Shown piece after piece: positions 53,261 to 64,000 of a stretch of DNA of 64,000 nucleotides. Within the stretch, counting starts at the first letter, position 1. Every line of letters starts with the position of its first letter. A program made the position numbers and the translations under genes. The notes under the pieces were generated by a model. That model was not told the origin of the DNA and made no database searches. It saw only the letters and a list, made by a program, of their open reading frames with translations. Origin of the DNA: Marasmius tenuissimus (Eukaryota > Basidiomycota > Agaricomycetes > Agaricales > Marasmiaceae); NCBI GenBank assembly GCA_029532415.1, contig JAQOTA010000050.1, positions 1,736,001 to 1,800,000 on the forward strand, in the 5' to 3' direction.

Positions 53261-55093
53261 ATGTCCACTTTCTTTCCAAACGCGAGCAACTTCAGTATCA
53301 CGGACGGGGACTTCAGTGTCTCCAGTGGCACGGGCGGGAACGTCATTACAGTTCATGGAAACCAGGTCAGCCAGGTCATTCAACAGGCACAGGAGGAACC
53401 TACAGAATTCGACGATGTGAGCGGAGAGTGTCATGTTGAGCACAACAACCTAATTGTGGCCCTAGTATCGCATCGTGAAGCGAGGCGATATTTCCAGGAT
53501 AAGGGATATCGCACAGTGTCATTCGGATTCCCCTCGACGATGGGATGACGGACATCCAGAGTGGTGGAAAGATAAAGCTGGGCCGCGAACTGACTTTATT
53601 AGGACAGTTAGTGTGGCGAAAGTAGAGGGTTCAAGGGGGGAATTCACAGTAGTTTCCTATTCTGGACCAGGGGCGCGCAAAGTATGCCAGACAACATCGA
53701 TTATTTGCGTCCATCGAACGATCTGAATTCTCTAGGCATTTGAAGAAGATTTTCGGATGCTAGCAAGTTCAGGGTGCGTTTCGGTCTCAAGTTCACGCTG
53801 CGATGTATGCTCAAACACACACTAGCTCTTCGAATATACCACAGTTGTACGCCGTCGACCTGGGATCGATTCCATCGCTACTGATCTGGAATGGTTAGTG
53901 ACTGAACGCAGGTTAAGTCGCTTTCAGCTGACACTCCGGCGTAGAGTTGGTACCAGCCGCAGTTTTGATAGGAAATGTAGCGGTCCTGGGTCGGAAATAT
54001 CTCTCTAGTTTGGTCGTGAGTAATCACTGCGATAATTCAGAAATAATTTGACCCACTCGTTATAGCTGCAGTTTGGTTGCAAGCCAGAAGAATTGTGGAT
54101 GGATTCCGGCAGGGGAGTGTTCTGTTGGGGTCCACCAGGGCCAGATTCAGGCCTCGAGCTCCGTTTGGTCCCCTTTGACATTGAAGACTTGCCGCCGACA
54201 GCAGAACTCGTCCAGGAGGACGTTCTGTTACGTTTCTTGGCAAGCTGCAAGTCGAACCAAGTCGATCGCGACGTTGTTGAAGCGATTACTATCGACAATA
54301 TCAGTGACTGTGGGGGCTGGGACACACAAGTCGACATTACTCAGCCGACTGCCTTTTCGTTGTTGACCGACAGGCCCATTGCCGTCGCAGGCAATACCTT
54401 GGATAGCAACGTTAGTTGTCTTTCAGAACAGAAATCATTGGGATACGGGCTGACAAGGTGGGTCTGTAATAACCACTTTACTTCGATTCTGACATCTTGG
54501 GTAGATTCACTCTCGGTATTGGATCCTATCTATCTTTGCGGTGGAATTCGGAGCAAAATGAGGCCTGGCTCTCACAAGCACGGAGTGTTTTTCACACTCT
54601 AGGGATCTCTCTAGAGCATGACTTAAGTGATTACAGTACGTCGTTGATCATCTTGTATTTGTTTTGGCCTGCTAACATTTTTCCAGAGCTTGTTTACCCT
54701 TCGGGCTGGCTGGAAGGCTACCTTCCAAATTCGCCAGCCCAACGCGAACGACGATCTCAACAACCGATCTATCTTTTTGTCCATCCCCATATTCCCAATA
54801 TGCGCCGTTGTAGATCCTCTTCCTTCCACCACTGGTCTTTGAACGAAGATGGTCGCTCTCCTCTCTCACCCGACGCCTGTAGTGACTTCGGCCTTCCTGT
54901 CGAGCTCGAATTCAAGCGCCACGACTCCAATTCGTGGTCTTGGTCTACTGGCGACTACAAAAAGTTACACCAATATCAACTCCTTCGAGGCTTCGATCCA
55001 ACTACGACTGATTTTGCTCGTCACCTCGGATTTGATCAGCCCGTTTTCCAACCCGTGAACGACTCGGAGAGTCGATTTAGTGTGATTGATTAA
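53261..55093 (+). CDS. Kinase-N-lobe-like protein with N-terminal SNFSI motif (copy B, intact)
   Basis: Eight exons join in phase: 53261-53416, 53466-53681, 53736-53773, 53826-53893, 53945-54015, 54066-54457, 54505-54635 and 54687-55093, for 492 residues. The N-terminal motif ASNFSITDGDFSV and GGNVITVHGNQV belongs to a type found at the front of many mushroom signalling proteins. Next come YRIVKRGDI, FTVVSYSGPGARKAFEEDF and PQLYAVDLGSIPSLLIWNE, which follow the beta-strand/helix order of a protein-kinase N-lobe up to the hinge. No HRD or DFG motif follows. Instead there is a different C-terminal domain (GVFCWGPPGPDSGLEL, DYKKLHQYQLLRGFDPTTTD, FARHLGFD) seen in other Agaricomycete orphan proteins. 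A pseudokinase-like adaptor is plausible but inferred. It sits directly downstream of the NACHT gene. Confidence 0.7.
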
Positions 55094-56764
55094 CAAGGTT
55101 CGCTTCATCTTGCCGCTGTGTCCTGCTCTGTCTGATATCTTGTCAGAGCCTCTGTCTGAGGGCTTGAACATCAACCCTAAGCACAATATTACGCCGGGCT
55201 GAGAGGTAGCGTGATCTTCTCAACTTGTACCTTGAAATTGAGCCTCACGACTGCGCAGCTCGGTGATATCGAGGCTTTTGGCGTCCATGGTCTCATCACT
55301 CTTATCGACAGTTTCGAAAGGCACGAATATTCCAGCTGTCGGGGAGTGATTTGAACGGGCGTGTACCTTTCAAGGTCGACCACATCATTCTGGTGCTACC
55401 CAGGTGCCATGAAATAGCCCGTTTTATTCCAGCCCGCCGGCTCGGCCTCGTTGATTTCGCTTTTTCTGTAGTTTAGAATCTGTTACTCATTTCATGGTTA
55501 TCAGAATCACTGGACATCTTGTATTCTCTAGTAGCAAATCTCATCGTCATCTGGGCGGCTTATCGCCATTTTCTCGGGTGTCATGAGGAATTTGACGAGA
55601 CAGACACTGGCACCCTGGTGAAGGAGTATCGAATCCTCGAAAAGATATGGACACTGGCCAAAGCTGAGTCTGGGGTGAGGTCCGTGAATAGGGTATTGCG
55701 TAGGGAGGGAGAAGCAGAGGAGCTCCGAGCAGGTGACACTGGGACTGCTGCGCAGAAGCTCCATACTTGAGCTGGATGGTCCAACTCGTAGAAAGAGTGA
55801 GTATCGAGAACAATGAATACAGAAGAGATTGCAGCACCCACCTTGAACCCTCGCGACCGATATAATCACTGGGCGGTGAGGCCTTTGAACAGCGCTGGTG
55901 CTGGTCATTTCGCTGGTATTTCTCGATGTCGTGACCCCGTCGCATGAGTGGTTGCCCATATTAATTCCCGTTGCTCTTCATTCGATACATTCCACGATGT
56001 GGTAGATCCGGGAGGCAAGGCAGGCGAGTGCTCGGCGGCGCCGGTGAGCTAGCAGAAGAGCAGAAGAGACGAAGGAATTCAGCAATCTCGATGGTCAACG
56101 TAGGTGTCGAAGGACTCGGAAGTTCTGATCAGGAAGTGGTCGCAGTCCTGGAATGCTCTGAGCCAACTATCGAACGTGACGAGAGTCATATTCGGAGCTG
56201 GTACAGTACAATTACTCACCAGTCGCGAATAGATCCGCAAGAAAACCTTGCCAAAACCTTGCCAAAACCTGTGCTTGAAGAGACTGGAGGTGGGCGGTGG
56301 GGGTGGAAGAGAATGAGACGAGTTCAACAAGCGCCCGCTGGCTCCGAGTCTTTCACTCAAACCACCAAGTGCACAATGGCATTCGCTCCAAAACATCTTG
56401 CCATCTCCGATGACTACAGAGGCAGACAGTTCTGGTCCAACCTCAACCCAATCTCGTATACCTTCGGACAAGACTCGCCAAATCCGTTCCCACTCGTCTA
56501 CTCTAAATTCACGAAAACCTCTGGTTGCATCTGGCGTCGGAATGGGGTAGAGAACCGAGCTGGCAGTGAAAACATTTGATGGAGAAGTGCCGCCAGAAAG
56601 TACGTATGTTCTTCGCCGCACAGCTACACCCACACAGGGCTCATAAATTCTTCTAGCCGAACCGAATCGTCGTGGTAGAAATAGACTCGTCCATACGATG
56701 CGCGATCCACCACTGTCGAGGTCAGGAAACGTTAGCGGTACGCAAGTGTCCTTCGCGACAGGGA
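55094..56764. other. Unrecognised conserved segments of unit B
   Basis: This is the continuous counterpart of 34605-35681 plus 38225-38797 of unit A. It shows a short plus-strand frame (LVANLIVIWAAYRHFLGC near 55531), a plus-strand frame 55971-56579 and an overlapping minus-strand frame 56079-56846. None has a recognisable domain and the two copies do not preserve a common frame throughout, so I do not call a gene. Confidence 0.4.
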
Positions 56765-58150
56765 TGTCCATACGACGACCATTTTTGAGTCTCGCCAACG
56801 GCTTGGACGAAGAGACTTGGACGAAGAGACTAGACGGTTGGGGCAACTTCGACTTTGGCTGAGTGTGGAAAGAATGTCATGGCCACCTGGTTCGTCTATG
56901 AAGCGATTCCCAATGATTCACAAGACGAATTCTAGATTTAGACCTGTCAGCCATGTACGCAGGCGCTGGTCTGAGGCCCAGTGGTTGTACGATGGCCGTC
57001 ACATCGTCGAAAACAACCTAGAACAGAGGCATTCCACGAGTGCTAACTACGTCTTAGGCGAAGCACCGAGAATGAAATTTGGGTCGGAGATACTGGTGAG
57101 TCGCCAACCCTATCTGAAAATCCTGTCCTTATTGCCTTTTCCATCCACAGCAATCCCTTGCCATGACGCCGCGCAGCCTTCTGTCAACCTCTCCGGTAGT
57201 AGAACCAAGGACTGAAGATGCCGTCACCCGCCCGAGTACCCAGAGACCGAGAGCTTTACAATGTTGACCCCGTTTTACGCTCCATCGCCATACAATGCCT
57301 ATTCCACACCAGTTCTCGTCCCTTTTCTTGCCGACTCAACGCTTTCTCTTCTCAGTACATCGCGAGTAGGGGTGTATTCGAGAACACTGGAAGCAGTCTC
57401 TCTGAAGTAACAATTGACATACTGGACGTGGTCGCAATGATTCGTTTGGTCAATGAATATCGTCCTCAATAAGCTGTCTCAAGATGCGGTGGGATGGACA
57501 TCTGGAGCACGCCGAGCACGCTGACTGCGATCGGTGTTGCTGGAGGGTACTTTGGAGAAGGCTGATAGCCGGACGATCTCTGCTCGCAGGGAACTGGCCG
57601 CAATGAGGGAAGATGATGAGAGGCATGCGAGAGCGACGACAGGAGATATGGATGCTGATGGGGAGGACAAACCTGGTAAGCAAAAGAGCCTGCGAGACCT
57701 TCCCGTAGAGTTGACTATTCCTCTCGGTGAACGACACTACCGTGGCTGAGGCTGCAGTAGCAACCACCCACAAAATCTTCATGACGAAAGAATAAAAGAG
57801 CACACTCTTGCAGGCATGTCTCTCTCCTCCCCCGACTTCGATCGCAGGGCCAGAGGCTATCTCGACCGAAATTTTTTGGCACGACCGCGCAAGCTGGGAA
57901 CGTGACGGATGGATTTTCTGGACAATACAGGCGTGGTATAGGCATTTCCGCCGAGCGGTATGTAGCTTCCCCGTCAATCTCTACTATATCGCCGACTAAC
58001 TTCTCTTGTTAAGTATTCATCGTAAACGTTAACTATACCACCGCTCTTTCCACTGCGACTTCTGCTTGACTGAAGGGGTCGATCGATCCTACTGCGGAAC
58101 TTCTACATAAAGTTGGGAGCGCCAGGAACGTTGCAGTAGTGCACGAGTAA
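56765..58150 (+). pseudogene. CBP80 pseudogene, unit B, uninterrupted
   Basis: This is a continuous decayed copy of CBP80 exons 8-12 with intron remnants. It begins GATGTCCATACGACGACCA and passes the exon 8/9 junction near 56875. Exon 9 is at 56960-57085, exon 10 at 57145-57675 (GDMDADGEDKPG still readable) and exon 11 at 57725-57960. It ends in exon 12 near 58140. Multiple frameshifts and internal deletions disable it. Retained introns show it arose by DNA duplication, not retroposition. It serves as the empty-site reference for the 4.6-kb element in unit A. Confidence 0.88.
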
Positions 58151-59165
58151 ACTGTCATTGTGCTTTGATTCGATACCCTCCCATTTACCGCCCGCCTTGT
58201 TGTCTACCTAATCACGCACTGCTTCGTGGTACACATTCCTGTATGTTCGAAGGTTCGGGGTTCGTGCGTTGTTTTACACTCTATGTATCGCTAAAAACCG
58301 CGTGTCCAGAAATTTTGCGAATCGATTTGAGGCAGCCGAAGGTCTTGGTAAATATGGTCAAACACCGCTTCACTCTTCACGCAGTCACTCACGTTGCGAG
58401 CTTCCCTTTCAATTTGCCCTCAAAGTCAAACTGCGGAAATGGAAAAATGGAATCAAGAGCCCATGCCTACAGCTAGCAGACATCGTGTAACGCAAGTCCC
58501 GCTCTTCGCCATGTTCTACGGATACAGGAAACCACGGTGCCATTTCCGAGTGCGATTCCTCAACTTAAAAAACCGATCCTCAGCAGCAATTGTTGATCGG
58601 GAAACGCCCGAAGACGCCACCAAATCCTGACAGAAGGCCCGGAACCTCAATTGCGTGCTGGATGCCGTCTGGCCGTCCCCCTTCAAGCGCGATGGAACCG
58701 CGGTTTCACGCAATGTGGGTGCACAACGTGTTGGGCACTGCCAAATATCGAGTTTTGCTGTTGTCCTCATTTACAGCACCCTTTCCAAATTTGGAAGGCC
58801 AAAGCAAATCAGCCTTCCTATCCTGGCAAGTGCTTTGGCACCCATGTCAACATTTTGGCGCCCGAGGACCCACCCTCGTCAAGTTTGAATGGACGTTGAG
58901 TTTCCAACGGCAAATGTCATGGTTATTGGGACCAATTAAGGCAAGTGTTCAAATTCGAGGCTGTTGCATGTTCGCCCGCTGACGCTCTTGTATGCCATGA
59001 AGCCTTATCAGTCGACAGGCACCCATGGTTCCACAGAGGGGAAGCACAAAGAACAAAGCTTCGTGGCGTGCCACTCTGGTCATCAATTGAATACGCAGTA
59101 ACAAACACTTGCAACGGCTCCCTATAAAGGCCCTCCCTCCTTCCTGCCCTTTCCTCCCAACTACC
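58151..59165. other. Intergenic region
   Basis: This marks the end of the tandem units. Short frames on both strands show no recognisable content. The right end contains TATAAAG at 59123-59129, about 40 bp before the start codon of the next gene. Confidence 0.45.
59123..59129 (+). promoter_or_regulatory. TATA box of the zinc-finger helicase gene
   Basis: TATAAAG is followed by a C/T-rich leader and an ACC ATG context at 59166. The short distance to the ATG implies a very short leader. Confidence 0.5.
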
Positions 59166-62100
59166 ATGACCTCTCCCAGAACGCCCTGCCGATACTTTGC
59201 TCAGGGCCGCTGTAACAAAGGCAGCTCGTGTCGATTCTCTCATGAGCTTTCCTCGATAACAGCCCATGCCGCCACTGGTGCTAGAACACCGCTTTCACCT
59301 AATCGAAATCAAATCACCAACCATGCTCCCCGAGGCAATTGTAACTTTTATTGGACTACAGGTCAATGCAACAGAGGGTTCGAGTGCACGTTCAAACATG
59401 TACAGAAACCCGATGGTGCAGAAGCTGCCTCCAACTCGACGCCTGAAGAATCTGCCCCTGCCGAAAACCTCGACTTTTGTACCCCGGCAGGTTTGGCAGA
59501 GATGAACGACATAGCCCACGAACGCGACCATTCGCTGACCCCTGCTCAAGCCCACAACAATATCAAGATGTACACCCACCCTGATTTTTCTTTCTCGACC
59601 ACCGATCGTGTTTCGCAAATGGTCAACTTTGCGAAGATTTTGGCGAGCGTTGACAGAAGGAATTCCTCATGGGTTCGTGTCTTTTCTTTGCTCAAAGGAA
59701 CCCATTGCTGAATCGGACTACACTCTGTTCTCTTAGAACTCGGAGACTGCTCAGGTATTTCGTGTCCCATCCGTATCAGTATCGACACGCAAGCTCATAA
59801 CTTTTTTCTCTTTGAAGGCGTTCCTGGAAATGCTCGTTCAGGTAAGGGCCTCCATCGAACTTCTATGCTAACTTCCTCACCATCGTTCTCCCATAGGGCA
59901 AAGCTCTTGACTGCGTCCGGGATATTCTAGGGAATGCACAAGTCTCCCATAGAGCTGGTATGGGTTTCCAGAACCTCTCGTTCCAGCGAGGGTATTTTCC
60001 TGTGCTTCAAGTAAGCAAGACTCCTTCCGCAACATTATCCACTGCTCACTGTTGACCTCTCATAAATTAGTTCCTCACTTCCGATCTCATACTGAAATCT
60101 ACCTTGCATCACAACATCAAGTACGTTCTCCCTTCCGGCATATCCCTTCAGCGTCTCATTATCCTCAACAAAAATCAGCAAACTTTACACAGCCCTAAAC
60201 GATAGCTTCGAAACCGTCGGCGATGTGGTGACGAAGTGCATGGACGACATGATCGACGCCCGGTCGTGGAAAGACCTAACTTTCGGACTGCCGCTTCGCC
60301 AGCAATCATCCTTGTCTGGAATCGTCGTGTTCTCAACTTTGTCTCAGCTCCTTCATCAGTCAGTGTCTTTGCGCACCAACACATTGCACAAGCTGACCGG
60401 TCGGTTTCATAGATATTTTCTCCGCTTCAGACGCACCGCGGTCAATCACCCAAAGTTCGGTCCACTTGTTGCTGATATGGTGGATTGGTTCGGTACTTGG
60501 TCTACCGTAGTCACCCAAGGTTCGGCTTCCGGCTTCGAGGACAATTTCGGGCCGGAGTTGCGCAACATCACGATAGAACGACTTCGTACCGATATTGGAC
60601 GCCTACAAGAAATTGTCAAGAGAGTTCAAGGCAACACCCAAGCCAAGAAGAAACGACCTGCCGTTGCGAAAGTGTTGAGCGCCGCCGATAAGAACCAAGC
60701 ACTCCTTGCTCGCCTGGAACAAAGCTACGATCCACCAGGAGAGCTGCGAGCAAACGGGCTTCCTCGTCACGACAATGACGCCGTCGACGTATCCAACATA
60801 CGCATCGTTCCCACCCGTCAGGAGCTACTAGCCGACGATGGCCCTTACCTACCCGTCACTATTCCCGGAGCTCCCCACCATTGGCCTGAAGGCACAATGC
60901 AGCGTCACTTGGACATCCAGTTTCGACTTCTGCGTGAAGAGCTCATGTACGTGCCACGCTCTTCTACATCCGCCCGATATTGACCACATTGGACTTCTAG
61001 TGCTCCCATTCGGGAATCCATCGCGGTCCTCCAGGCAGACTTCAGCGCCATGTCCACGAACCGCATTCAATTTGGAGGACGCAAACCCACCCAGATCGAG
61101 CAGCTCATGCAGAAGAATGGCGGGGTTTACCGGACCACTGGTCATAACTCAGTCATGTTCCAGGTCTACACCAACGTAGAGTTTTCTCCGGTGAAGGCTC
61201 AACGTCGGGAACTGACTGTCGGTCTTATCTTGGATGCACCTGTTGGTGACGCTCGTAGCACCGACCGCAAAGCCAGAGAGGAATACTGGAAGCGTTCTCG
61301 GCGCCTCACCTCCGGTGGCCTCATCTGTCTTGTTCTTGCTCGTGGAGCCAATCTCACCATATATCCCGGCACCGTCGTATCTACGAACACCGAGGTCGCC
61401 GAATCGGCCAAAATCTACGATGACCAGATAGAGATTCGCGTCCGTTTCTTCGATCCGGAAGTTGAGCTCAAAGCTCTTCGTCGCGACAAAACGAAACCCG
61501 ATCACAGTTCCCATTCCCTTCTCATCGACAATAATATCATGTTCGAGGCGATCCGACCGTTTTTGGAGACCCTCCAAACGGCGGAGCCCACATCTATTCC
61601 CTTCTACCGGTACATCTCACAACATAGTGAGTTGGAGGCTGTGCAGATTCATCCTCCCCGATACGCACTCTCGCCCCGATTTGGCTTTCAACTTGAATGC
61701 CTCTCGAAGGATGGAGAGTACATCCATCCACTCAATGCCAATGACCCTGCATCTATTATCCGCGCACGTAGGCAACTGCGTGAGTTGAGCTACCTCGATG
61801 ACAGCCAATGTGACGCAATGGTGGACGTCCTGACGCGTGAAGTTGCCTTAATTCAAGGGTAAGTCACAACCTCCTCTCACTAGTCAGGGAGCCGCTCAAT
61901 GTTTGCATCGTTTTTTACAGTCCCCCTGGTACGGGTAAAGTGAGCGATTTTTCCTGTTCTTCGCTTCTCCCATTCCTGACGGCCCCGTCTCTAATAGAGT
62001 TTCACTGGCAAAGAAATCCTTCGCGTATTATTCAAGAGCAAGGTCAAGCCGGTTGTTCTGATTGCTTTTACGAATCACGCCCTGGACCACATGCTCTTGT

Positions 62101-64000
62101 CGTTGCTGGACGCCGGTATCACCACAAACTTTGTCAGAATTGGGTCGCGGACGACCGACGAGCGCATCGCGGAGTACACCCTCGATCAACTGGAGCAAGT
62201 CTCGCAACAGACATCCGCACGACGTTCGATCGGTAAAGTCTTCCGCGAGATGAAAGAGCTCGAAAAGGAGATGATCAATGTCCTTCGACGCATTCAGATT
62301 CCCGAGCTGGAGTGGACGGAGGTACAAGGGCATCTTGGAGATTTCCACCCTCACCGGTTGACGTCTTTGCGCCAACCACCTTACTGGATTCAGGCCCTGA
62401 TGGATCAGATGTTTGGCACGACTTCCGATGACGGTCAAACGGAGTGGGAGGTCGTTCGCAAGGGTCGAACACGACCAGGCGATAAGCGTCTTGCAAACAC
62501 CCCTTATGGATTCTGGAAAAACGGATACGACATCGAGTTCATCTCTCCTCCCCAACCCCAAGTCGCTAATGAGAGGCAAAGCGCGAAGCGGAAAGGGAAG
62601 GAGGCTGTCAATCGGCAAGCTTTAGATGATGCCAAGGAGGCTGCAGAGTACCAGCAACGTATGACCAACTTCTTTGTCGAGTTGGGTTACCAGGCGGGCA
62701 TGGTTCCTTCCGTTCCGAATGGCAGGCGGTCGGTTTCTGACCTACTTTCTGACAATAACCTTTTGCTATGGTCCCTTTCTTTACCTGAACGCCGGTCACT
62801 TGCGGGTGCATGGGAAGCTGAAATGAGGAGCGTTGCATACAATGAATTCCTTGACGAGTACAACTCCCTTCGGACACAGTATGAAGCTGTTTGCAAGCGA
62901 TACAACGACGTGAAGGATGAGGTCAGATGCCGATTTCGTTGCATATTCTTGCTGGCTGACAAACGTTTATACTTACAGAGCCGCCGTCGACTCCTTTCAC
63001 GAGTGGACCTGATTGGTTGTACGACCAATGGAGCAGCCAAGTTGACTTCTTTGCTCACAGTGAGTCAATAAATTTGGCTCTTTCGACCAGTTCACCGATG
63101 TTTTTTTCCAGACCCTGGCGCCCAAAGTTCTGATCGTCGAGGAAGCGGGTCAAGTTCTCGAGGCTCACATCCTGGCTTCGTTGGTACCGAGCGGTAAAAA
63201 TCCATTCAAGTCAAGTTTGCTCCTATTTAACACGGCTGATGCATGAATGTTGAACAGTGGAACATCTTATCTGTATCGGCGATCCGCAACAGCTCAGGCC
63301 TACTCTAGCAAATTACAGTATGTCTCTTCTGTTGAAGCAAAAACATGGTATTAATAGGAACAGACCTCTCAATGGACAGTGATAAGGGACGGCTGCTGTA
63401 CCAGCTTGATCGCTCACTGATGGAAAGACTGGCCGACAATGGTCTCCCGATGTCCCAGATCAACATTCAACGGCGTATGCGACCCTCTATATCTCATCAT
63501 ATCAGGTACGTTCTTATTCCAAGCCACGTTGAAGGCCATCAACCTACTCTGTTGTTTAGGACTATACTCTACCCACGATTGGAGGACCACACCAGTGTTT
63601 CGTCATACCCTCTGGTTGCTGGAATGCAGAAAGACGTTTTTTTCTTCAGTCACATGCATGCTGAGGACGGTGCAGAAGGCGCTGTCTCGAAGACAAACAA
63701 GTTCGAGGTATTGACCCATGTATTCTTTCTTGGAATGGGCTGATTCACCGTGTGTCCATAGGTGGCTATGATAGTCGACTTGGTCAAATACTTCTTACAA
63801 CAGGATGCCTATAGTGCTCCCGGGGACATCGCCGTCCTATGTGCATATCTGGGTCAACTACAGAAGGTCAGGGCGGCCATGAAAAATCTTCACATCGACG
63901 TTGCTCTCGATGATCGTGATTCTGAAGAATTGGAGAAGCATGGGATAGAGGATGAAAACCCTGTTGAGAAAGTCGCTGTGGCAAAACACGTGAGTCGATG
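59166..64000 (+). CDS. NFX1-type zinc-finger/SF1 helicase (ZNFX1-like), 3' end outside window
   Basis: Fifteen exons in phase: 59166-59672, 59737-59754, 59818-59841, 59897-60010, 60071-60120, 60179-60946, 61001-61858, 61921-61939, 61998-62921, 62979-63059, 63112-63193, 63258-63317, 63364-63505, 63560-63707 and 63762-63989, or 1341 codons so far. Two CCCH fingers open the protein (CRYFAQGRCNKGSSCRFSH; CNFYWTTGQCNRGFECTFKH). A large helical region follows, then the UPF1-like helicase: motif I QGPPGTGKS, Ia AFTNHALDHML, motif II VEEAGQVLEAHI and motif III GDPQQLRP. ZNFX1-type proteins act in small-RNA inheritance and antiviral or heterochromatin pathways; the S. pombe relative Hrr1 works with the RNA-directed RNA polymerase complex. 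Exons 2, 3 and 8 are only 18, 24 and 19 nt. Helicase motifs IV-VI lie beyond the edge. Confidence 0.85.

Noticed and set aside
56079..56846. 255-residue minus-strand open frame
   Set aside because: The matching region in unit A is broken by indels, the plus strand is also partly open, and no domain is visible. Kept only as an observation.
1..64000. CRISPR arrays, operons or bacterial-type signals
   Set aside because: The intron structure, gene families and promoters are eukaryotic. The tandem repeats seen are minisatellites with variable spacers, not CRISPR-like arrays.

Overview
The window is nuclear DNA of a filamentous fungus, almost certainly a mushroom-forming basidiomycete (Agaricomycetes). 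Genes are compact and rich in 45-65 bp GT-AG introns. Several products belong to families expanded in mushrooms: a DUF6533 membrane protein, NACHT NTPases, TET/JBP-like dioxygenases and large orphan transposase-like proteins. Exon structures were worked out by hand from splice signals, reading phase and family resemblance; no alignment program was run.

Layout. 1-10.7 kb is a conserved housekeeping block: a DUF6533 protein (cut by the left edge), a small single-pass membrane protein, mitochondrial initiation factor IF-3, a mitochondrial PPR protein (convergent with IF-3), and the nuclear cap-binding subunit CBP80. 10.9-14.5 kb is an apparently complete DNA transposon (13-bp TIRs, 7-bp target duplication) carrying one two-exon gene of an orphan mushroom family. 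16.3-29.0 kb holds an intact ten-exon MULE-like gene, the replication protein A 14-kDa subunit, a cysteine-rich mushroom-specific protein on the minus strand, a proline/serine-rich protein with SUMO-interacting-like motifs, and a TET/JBP-like 2-oxoglutarate dioxygenase.

30-58 kb is the accessory core. A unit of roughly 14 kb is present twice in tandem (A about 30.1-44.4 kb, B about 44.6-58.1 kb). Each copy has, in order, a NACHT NTPase gene, a gene whose first half looks like a degenerate protein-kinase N-lobe, unrecognised conserved segments, and a decayed partial copy of CBP80. The parental CBP80 gene lies about 25-50 kb to the left in the same window. In B the two immune-like genes are separate and the kinase-like gene is intact. 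In A a deletion of about 0.6 kb has joined their reading frames, though A also carries a 2-nt frameshift upstream. Each copy has been hit by different insertions. A carries a 2.5-kb TIR element containing a nested hAT-type element with a perfect 8-bp duplication, plus a 4.6-kb TIR element. B carries a young Ty1/copia retrotransposon with LTRs that look identical, sitting inside the NACHT gene. Comparing A with B gives the empty site for each insertion.

The right end (59.2-64.0 kb) is a CCCH zinc-finger plus SF1 helicase gene of the ZNFX1/NFX1-type family, cut by the right edge. The likeliest little-described items are the NACHT/kinase-like gene pair with its fused copy, and the demonstration that an orphan mushroom gene family is the cargo of a TIR transposon.
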